Source: Deltaproteobacteria bacterium
GTDB lineage: Bacteria; Myxococcota_A; Bradymonadia; UBA7976; VGTA01
Assembly (NCBI GenBank): GCA_016874875.1
Contig: VGTA01000026.1
Location: forward strand, 1 to 13,213
Direction: 5' to 3'
DNA length: 13,213 bases
The position numbers and the translations under genes are program-made. The notes under the pieces are model-generated. The model was not told the origin of the DNA and searched no databases. It saw nothing but the letters and a program-made list of their open reading frames with translations. Below are positions 11,001-13,213 of the stretch, in pieces (position 1 is the first letter of the stretch; every line of letters begins with the position of its first letter).

Positions 11001-13213
11001 TCAGCGCCACCGCCAAGGCGACGATTCGGGTGGTGGCGGACGCCGATTTCGATCAGGGGCTCGTGCTCGGGCGGGTGTGGTGCGACGCCAACAAGGACGG
11101 GCAGCTCAGCGACGGCGAGGGCGGCGCCGCCGGCGTGCGCCTCTATGTGGACAGCGGCAGCTACGCCGTCACCGACGTCACGGGCAAGTACCACTTCACG
11201 CGCCTCAACCCAGGGGTGCACGCCGTCAAGGTGGACCCCAACACCCTGCCGCCCGGCGCGGAGGGGACCACCGACCTCACGCGGGTGCTCTTCTTTACGC
11301 GGGGCCTGCCCGCGCAGCTCGATTTCGGCGTCACCTGCCCCGCGGAGGAGGCGGCGGGGGCCGAGGTGCGGCTCGGGGAGGCGGGCCTGCGCGCCGCCCT
11401 CGCCGCCCTCGGGCGCGAGGTGGTGGTGGTGGAGGGCGACGTGGGCGCCCTGACGGCGCGCGTCAACGAGCTCACGGTGAGCGCGCCCGCCCTCGACGTG
11501 CGCCTGCGCGAGGAGGGGCTCAGGGTGCTGGCGCGCGCGGGCGCGGGCGCGGACGACGCCCCCGACCTCGCGCCCCCCCCCCCGGGGGAGGGGCTCGCGC
11601 TCTCGTTCACGCCCGCGGGTCTCAGCGCCGCCGCCGGCGAGCCGCTGCGTTGGAGCTTGTGGGTGGGGCAGGTGGGGAGCGAGGAGCGCCCGGTGCTCGA
11701 GGGGCGCGGGGCGCCGCCGGGGGTGGTGGAGTGGAGCGGGCGCGACCCGCTCGGCGCGGTGGTGACTCGGCGCGGGCAGCTGCTCACGTACCGCCTCGAG
11801 GTGGCGTACGCGGGGCTGATGGTGAGCTCGCCGGCGCGGCGCTTTGGGGTGGGCGTCAGCCTGCCTCCCGCGCCTGAGGTGCTCTTGTCGTTCCAGGCGG
11901 CGCCGCTCGGCGGCGGGCGGGGGAGCGCGGAGGAGGGCGCCCTGCCCGCCGACGACGCGGCGCGCCTGAGCGAGGTGGTGTCGCGGCTCAAGGCGGGCTA
12001 CGAGGGCAGGCTCGTGATCGAGGCGCACGCCGCCGGCGACGCGCGGGCGCTCGAGCGCACGCAGCGCCGCGCCGCCTTGGTGGCCGAGGAGCTCCGCGCG
12101 CGGCTCGGGCTCAAGGAGGGCGCCATCGCCGCCGCGGGGCGGGGCGACGACGCGCCGCTGGTGCCCAACGTGACGCTCGCCAACCAGCGCCGCAACCGCC
12201 GCGTGGAGGTGCGCCTCGAGCAGGCGGGGCCCGCCCGCGACGCCCTCGCCCGCCTCGCCGACCCCGCGCGCTTCACCCCCGTGGTGCGCGCGGGGCGCGA
12301 GGAGCGGCGGCCGGAGGGGGAGCGCTTCGCCCTCGCCGTGCCGCTGCCCCCGTCGGGGCTGCTGTCGGTGTACCTGCGCGCCGCCGACGGGCGCCACGCC
12401 ACGCTCACGCTGCCGCTGGCGCTGCCCGGGGCGGGGGGCGCGGCGGGGGGCGCGGCGCGCGCCGTGTCGGTGGGCGGCGCCCTGCGCGGCGATGAGGTGG
12501 CGCTCTCCGTGGGGGGCGTCGCCGTGGAGGCCGCCCCCTGGCCGCGCCTGGCGCTCGCGGGCGCCGAGGGGCTCGACGCGCGCCTGCGGGTGAGCGGGGC
12601 GCGCGACGGCGTGCGCTCGTGGCGCCTAGTGGCGCGCGACGCGAGCGGCGCGCTGCTCAGCGAGGAGCGCGGGGAGGGCGCGCCCCCTGAGGCGCTCTCG
12701 TGGTCGGCGGTGCAGGCGCCGGAGGGCACAGCGCGCCTCACCCTCGAGTTCTTAGGAGGCGGGGACCTGCGCGGCGAGTCAGGCCCCGTGCGCCTGCGCG
12801 CTGACGCGCGCGGCGGTCTTGAGGAGGCCCCCGCCCCGCCCGAGGCGCCCGCCCGCGCGTGGGCGCTCCGGGTGGACGGCGAGGAGGTGCCGGTGGGCGC
12901 CGACGGGCGCGTCGCCGCCTCGCGGGCGCTCCGCGGCTCGTCCGCGCGCGTGGAGCTCGTCCGCCCCGACGGCGGTCGCCTGTGGCTCACGGCGCCCCTG
13001 GCGGGCGAGGGCGCAGGGGGCGCAGAGGGCGCAGAGGTCGCAGCGGGCGCAGCGGGCGCAGGGGGCGCAGGGGGCGCAGCGGGCGCAGCGGGCGCAGCGG
13101 GCGCAGCGGGCGCCGCGGGCGCAGGGGGCGCAGGAGGCGGCGCGCCTCGCCCGGCGGCGCGGCGCGCGGGGTCGAGCGCGGGGCCGCTCTGGTCGGGCGG
13201 CGGCGAGGCGTGG
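2072..13213 (+). CDS. Giant secreted DUF11-repeat / SdrD-B / OmpA-domain surface protein (3' partial)
   Basis: A single uninterrupted frame of 3,714 codons runs off the window end, so the full protein is larger. Residues 1-62 form a signal peptide (h-region about 38-55, possible cleavage after GRA). Residues about 67-395 are a secreted head domain; about 400-2576 are some 16 DUF11/TIGR01451-like repeats; about 2581-2772 are two carboxypeptidase-regulatory/SdrD-B-like domains; about 2830-2990 are another DUF11-like domain; about 2997-3090 an SdrD-B domain with a calcium-type loop; about 3177-3270 a FlgD/Ig-like segment; about 3274-3385 an OmpA-like domain; about 3480-3600 a further Ig-like segment; about 3647-3690 a Gly/Ala repeat. 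DUF11 proteins are generally surface stalks or adhesins, and OmpA-like domains bind peptidoglycan. The inferred role is a long envelope-anchored fibre, ligand unknown. Codon use matches the upstream gene, giving no sign of recent transfer. A C-terminal barrel or sorting signal could follow outside the window. Confidence 0.9.
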   Translation, partial: MNLPRRPCAPLRAPARSPARPLHSPLHSPLHSPLSGHLARLLAALACALGVAGVGAPRAGRAEVAGTRPALYRQHQVFGGAAVTGNTLMRASLANPLVNSQLLESAPGDVSGVPFDAELVGAYLFWGGSTLNAPDANADLTLPDGTLLNDVAAERCLTLSGFGGFYACRADVTAAVAARPGARSYNGRYAVGDVRALPGAINASGQCQDQFCQAKYAAWSLVLVYSAPSATTLRDVTLYDGFLQLDEDERAPGVESFSISGFDFPANGAARLTYFATEGDALLGVPPQDSDPQQQLRCDTCFDFFEVNGTKLSDANNPPNNLFNSSSVIGYTLGVDIDSFDISSLLRPGDSQINLRVGSGDGRVNPNAPDPGGGGELFLLSYILLSVERNAPNFNRVGTSFSVIPDEAAPLERVAFTLRLDNEGTLSAQGVRVTSSLPRGLSYFPGSLRVDGADPVPGEEATNPLAAGLNLGVVPFQGDSDRVLTFRASIDQGTPPGTRLVTPAQVSAQNVPEPTDLEAVVTVLGAVPLGAPTKTVVDGDGDGAFAPGDVVQYRIQIPNPNPRPATGVRLVDQLPPYLDVLQVSAGGGRDLSDLSRNLVTVEELNIPESSTLTVTIVAQLHDAARLAADGVPAGELDGWLVENQAEVTLGADRRLTDDPSTAAPSDATAFVISAEVDITGSGSRKEVVDLNGGLLEPGDALRYTLRVRNTGAADGRVRIDDPLPPSLGACAVRPGSEALRCEQGAGGALRVVGEVAVEADDFVRLSFDAVVLDSVTDGQVIQNVATASVVEDPAQVVTLRSPQLRVSAAPRLSVTKRAASGAQARAGSELTYELVVTNDGNRPARDLTLVDPVLIPTTAVVAGQGGVFDEGARVVTWRLGDLPPGESRALTLRATLAPEAAPGARLSNQASLSGGDLVRALLSDDPATPAAADPTVVFVTGAGALLSVTKEPSTRAPLPGGALTYTLVARNVGDAPALNLTLTDSLPSSSFAAVRAPQGRVMGERVTFSAASAPALARLEPGAEVRLALDVTLAALPAGTSVSNQAALTAVGLAGEPLSARSDDPGTPALADPTVVVVSAPPRALLTKLVEDLNGGAVEPGDVLRYTLTARLADPAGAPLAGATLSDPAPADLVNLSPLDGGAARGQTIRWALPTLDAATPAASVRFEAQVAPGVLNGAPIANQATLAAPALAAPALSDDPRTPAPLDPTVVTAQSLPRLAVTKTVRPAAAAPGEQVEWTIELVNEGAGVAAAVEVRDPLSEWLAAPSAAGGRVEGGEALWSLGDLPPRERRRLTLRATLAPATPAGQLVANQASASARPQGAGEPLAALSDDPRTPAPLDPTRLEVLAGPDLALTKAVDGAGAGGATVAPGGELRYTLTLTNPRAAEARGVTLLDILPDSLTEVLDADGGEVRGREVRWAIPALAPGESRSFRLAARAAEGLALGDVVLNQATAAAEGLAPALSDDPATAAPGDPTAARVVGDARLTLLKAVRPLSEPPFRPGGRVEYTLTLRNDGVAEALNVALRDALPARLEGVTASEGEVAGGAWALSLPRLAPGESREVRLAGTLSATAAAGEVVENRAQVLYDGVSAPFESDDPATPAVDATLFTVLGGPALRLTKQARSLDPSGAYPPGAGVSYTLTLTNDGPGVSDPLTVVDDLSPRLTSPAAGVGAGVAGVAASVQGRRAQWLVPPLQAGERATLTLAATLDPSAAVDEQVLNQASAAVEGGALLSDDPLTPAPLDPTALTVAGGAALALAKAVSAPGGAFTPGAAVTYTLTLTNTGAQGARGAQVLDPLPPGLTLLDARPAAALDPATGALRWDIGAVAAGARVTLTVTATLGADLPAGAVVANQATASAEGAPPALSDDPATPAPGDPTRLTVTAAAPLALTKTLRDVNGPPLRPGDAVEFTLTVSNPGVAPLDGVELVDPLSPLLTSAEAVGGSVGGGVATWRILRLEPGQPRSFVLRAAVRASAGAGALVTNQFAARVAGGEFVLSEEVSAEVSAPRLTLTKAARPLSGDSFTPGGLVEYALTLTNDSAEPLEGLTVFDPLPPLLLDPLPGQGGALAGGVASWGAAGTPALARLEPGASVALTLTAQIDPQAPLGALVSNQATARDGAGGLSALSDDPATPAPEDATSFRTAAGAALRFTKTVLVPASREGLEPGGELTYELLIENVGSAPSGALRLSDALDPALQPRELLVDGVSGDLAQLLGRGVPLPSLAPGARARATLTTRLLDAPVGAEVINQALLALTDGGEALLSDDPLTPALGDPTVVVVDGRAALSAQKRVEPASALVGDVLTWTVTVTNSGAAPALGLRLLDALPPEVEPLWDSFSLDGLLLAEGDLERVAAPAPSTAAFALPIGVVAPGATRALTFQTRAARAGRALNQARLDWEGGAVLSDADGDPANGLTPTPAAITAPPVKAFLLTLTAEDPSGPPAQIGEELTLRYIAESAGTAPLDALTLRAPLPRGLRFVSAAVEGDAGGVGAAPTFTPTTPPAPGQPPAPLAGEARLEGFSLNPGQRLALVVRAQVDPALDQPRELCAEGTLTDEEHRPGVDPGEGVSRSQRACVQGAVVFGRVVGQAFEDLSGDGAWTPDADLPFEGMIVSAWRRGAGEGEPLATDFTDARGAYQLANLRPGDYEVRLKSAQGTLMRPVSFARVVALEDVTLALTVEPSGRVYQSADGALVDGAEVFVYRDEDGDDDPLDDESRAARRLVPPEDLESPTQQGQRTAQGGLYRLGVRRPGRYLIEVIPPGVQLVAPSSLAPPTPGFLSPEDGELRASPLALPSVAQGADRRYFMAFVVRGDGDAAEPLVNNHVPLDPLSALIELSKRSLKVEHSLGEVVTYEVDVINRSPRDLTYDAASRLGGVVLEDALPKGLKYVPGSALWLEVQGGREAPLFSSEPVGVRLLRFGRVAPAAGAGGATLLQRPVDLRAGAHLRLRYQAALSADAKPLRAYVNRATLLTDGNVPISATAKATIRVVADADFDQGLVLGRVWCDANKDGQLSDGEGGAAGVRLYVDSGSYAVTDVTGKYHFTRLNPGVHAVKVDPNTLPPGAEGTTDLTRVLFFTRGLPAQLDFGVTCPAEEAAGAEVRLGEAGLRAALAALGREVVVVEGDVGALTARVNELTVSAPALDVRLREEGLRVLARAGAGADDAPDLAPPPPGEGLALSFTPAGLSAAAGEPLRWSLWVGQVGSEERPVLEGRGAPPGVVEWSGRDPLGAVVTRRGQLLTYRLEVAYAGLMVSSPARRFGVGVSLPPAPEVLLSFQAAPLGGGRGSAEEGALPADDAARLSEVVSRLKAGYEGRLVIEAHAAGDARALERTQRRAALVAEELRARLGLKEGAIAAAGRGDDAPLVPNVTLANQRRNRRVEVRLEQAGPARDALARLADPARFTPVVRAGREERRPEGERFALAVPLPPSGLLSVYLRAADGRHATLTLPLALPGAGGAAGGAARAVSVGGALRGDEVALSVGGVAVEAAPWPRLALAGAEGLDARLRVSGARDGVRSWRLVARDASGALLSEERGEGAPPEALSWSAVQAPEGTARLTLEFLGGGDLRGESGPVRLRADARGGLEEAPAPPEAPARAWALRVDGEEVPVGADGRVAASRALRGSSARVELVRPDGGRLWLTAPLAGEGAGGAEGAEVAAGAAGAGGAGGAAGAAGAAGAAGAAGAGGAGGGAPRPAARRAGSSAGPLWSGGGEAW
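2132..2173 (+). repeat. Tandem 12-bp repeat encoding PLHS in the signal-peptide n-region
   Basis: CCGCTCCACAGC occurs three times in perfect tandem (2132, 2144, 2156), followed by a six-base partial copy. It encodes PLHS-PLHS-PLHS-PL at residues 21-34, between a Pro/Arg-rich N-terminus and the hydrophobic core of the signal peptide. The unit is four codons, so changes in copy number keep the frame and only alter n-region length. Confidence 0.85.
2270..3260 (+). other. Domain: N-terminal secreted head with three cysteine pairs
   Basis: Residues about 67-395 of the giant protein. Features include AYLFWGGS, an ACRADVTAAV stretch, a YAAWSLVLVYS strand, RDVTLYDGF and the later VDIDSFDISSLLRPGD. 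Together they resemble the beta-rich head domain often placed before DUF11 repeats in secreted proteins of Myxococcota and other bacteria (the LYWGG...WSLVVVY...LYDGF pattern). Six cysteines (C156, C168, C207, C212, C298, C301) could form three disulfides. It is probably the outermost, ligand-exposed part, but no ligand can be named. Confidence 0.6.
5655..5700 (+). repeat. 46-bp exact repeat, copy 1 (linker of adjacent DUF11 units)
   Basis: These 46 bases are identical to 6054-6099, an offset of exactly 399 bp or 133 codons. They encode the linker LSDDPRTPAPLDP. Exact nucleotide identity in otherwise diverged units suggests recent local gene conversion, unequal crossing-over, or strong codon constraint. 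Confidence 0.8.
6054..6099 (+). repeat. 46-bp exact repeat, copy 2 (linker of adjacent DUF11 units)
   Basis: Second copy of the segment at 5655-5700, encoding the same LSDDPRTPAPLDP linker in the same frame. Flanking sequence on either side differs between copies. Confidence 0.8.
9813..10390 (+). other. Domain pair: carboxypeptidase-regulatory / SdrD-B-like
   Basis: Residues about 2581-2772. The first module reads VVFGRVVGQAFEDLSGDGAW...FTDARGAYQLANLRPGDYEVRL, the standard SdrD-B/CarboxypepD_reg pattern with an Asp-rich calcium-type loop and the G-x-Y-x-x-x-x-L-x-P-G-x-Y-x-V ending. A second module (GRVYQSADGALVDGAEVFVYRDEDGDDD...GLYRLGVRRPGRYLIEVIPPG) follows with an inserted acidic stretch. 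These modules usually act as rigid spacers in surface proteins. Confidence 0.7.
10558..11040 (+). other. Domain: DUF11-like unit isolated from the main array
   Basis: Residues about 2830-2990 read LIELSKRSLKVEHSLGEVVTYEVDVINRS...VLEDALPKGLKYVPGSALW...YVNRATLLTDG. This keeps the DUF11 order (LxKxx, PG-equivalent, YxVxVxN, DxLPxGLxYVPGS, NxA) but is separated from the array by the SdrD-B-like pair and lacks the SDDP linker. Confidence 0.7.
11060..11340 (+). other. Domain: SdrD-B-like with EF-hand-type calcium loop
   Basis: Residues about 2997-3090. The sequence GRVWCDANKDGQLSDGE at the start gives a D-x-N-x-D-G-x-L-x-x-x-E calcium loop (D3005, N3007, D3009, G3010, E3016), followed by GVRLYVDSGSYAVTDVTGKYHF and LNPGVHAVKVD, the classical SdrD-B ending. 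C3004 and C3089 lie at opposite ends of the domain and could be disulfide-bonded. Confidence 0.75.
11879..12223 (+). other. Domain: OmpA-like peptidoglycan-binding
   Basis: Residues about 3270-3385. The order of elements matches OmpA C-terminal domains: LSFQAAPLG...LPADDAARLSEVVSRLK, then LVIEAHAAGD, then TQRRAALVAEELRARLGL, then IAAAGRGDDAPLVPNVTLANQRRNRRVEVRL. R3333 in QRRA matches the arginine that contacts diaminopimelate in characterised OmpA domains, and NRRVEV (residues 3375-3380) is the family end motif. The usual GHTD aspartate is replaced: the sequence is AHAAG with an Asp at 3323, in a loop about three residues shorter than usual. The domain argues for a Gram-negative envelope and tethering to peptidoglycan. 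Confidence 0.85.
12986..13140 (+). repeat. 9-bp Gly/Ala-rich tandem repeat near the window end
   Basis: Variants of GCAGCGGGC, GCAGGGGGC and GCAGAGGGC are tandemly repeated, clearest from about 13010 to 13138. They encode a glycine at every third position with Ala, Gly or occasional Glu/Val between (residues about 3647-3690). The three-codon unit keeps frame. It has collagen-like G-x-x spacing but no proline, so a flexible linker is more likely than a triple helix. Confidence 0.8.

Noticed and set aside
11573..11588. C11-G5 run as a transcription terminator hairpin
   Set aside because: It lies inside the continuous giant frame, has no loop or T-tract, and encodes a Pro-rich linker.
9623..12397. 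924-codon open frame on the minus strand
   Set aside because: Antisense to the SdrD-B, DUF11 and OmpA regions, whose sense frame shows clear conserved motifs. The antisense product has no recognisable fold.
13010..13140. CRISPR-like array
   Set aside because: The 9-bp units are directly tandem with no spacers and are in-frame codons of the giant gene.

Overview
The window is extremely GC-rich. It reads as chromosomal DNA from a Gram-negative bacterium with a very high-GC genome. A myxobacterium-like (Myxococcota) lineage fits best. The grounds are an OmpA-type C-terminal domain, a head-plus-DUF11-repeat architecture common in that group, and CTC/GCC/CGC-dominated codon use. This placement is inference; there is no rRNA or other taxonomic marker.

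There are only two real genes, both on the + strand. The first (about 30-1982, probably cut at its 5' end by the window edge) encodes a membrane-anchored sulfatase/alkaline-phosphatase-superfamily enzyme. It has about five N-terminal membrane helices and an extracytoplasmic catalytic domain of the LtaS/EptA/PbgA general architecture, with a threonine where classical sulfatases have the formylglycine cysteine. The sequence begins with 24 consecutive G residues, probably an assembly or sequencing artefact.

After an 89-bp spacer with a plausible ribosome-binding site, a giant reading frame starts at 2072 and stays open to the last base (13213). It encodes at least 3,714 residues. In order it carries: a long signal peptide with a PLHS repeat; a cysteine-containing secreted head domain; about 16 DUF11 (TIGR01451-like) beta-sandwich repeats, most of them joined by a SDDPxTPAPxDPT linker recurring about every 404 bp; carboxypeptidase-regulatory/SdrD-B-like domains with calcium-type loops; one more DUF11-like domain; another SdrD-B domain; a FlgD/Ig-like segment; an OmpA-like peptidoglycan-binding domain; a second Ig-like segment; and a Gly-Ala-rich 9-bp tandem repeat near the window end. 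The stop codon lies beyond the window.

The likely picture is a very long cell-surface stalk or adhesin anchored in the envelope, next to an inner-membrane enzyme that may transfer or hydrolyse phosphate or sulfate esters on envelope molecules. A functional link between the two is only suggested by adjacency. Many long open frames on the opposite strand and in other frames exist here, some over 900 codons, but they are by-products of GC-rich repeated coding sequence. No RNA genes, mobile elements or CRISPR arrays were seen.
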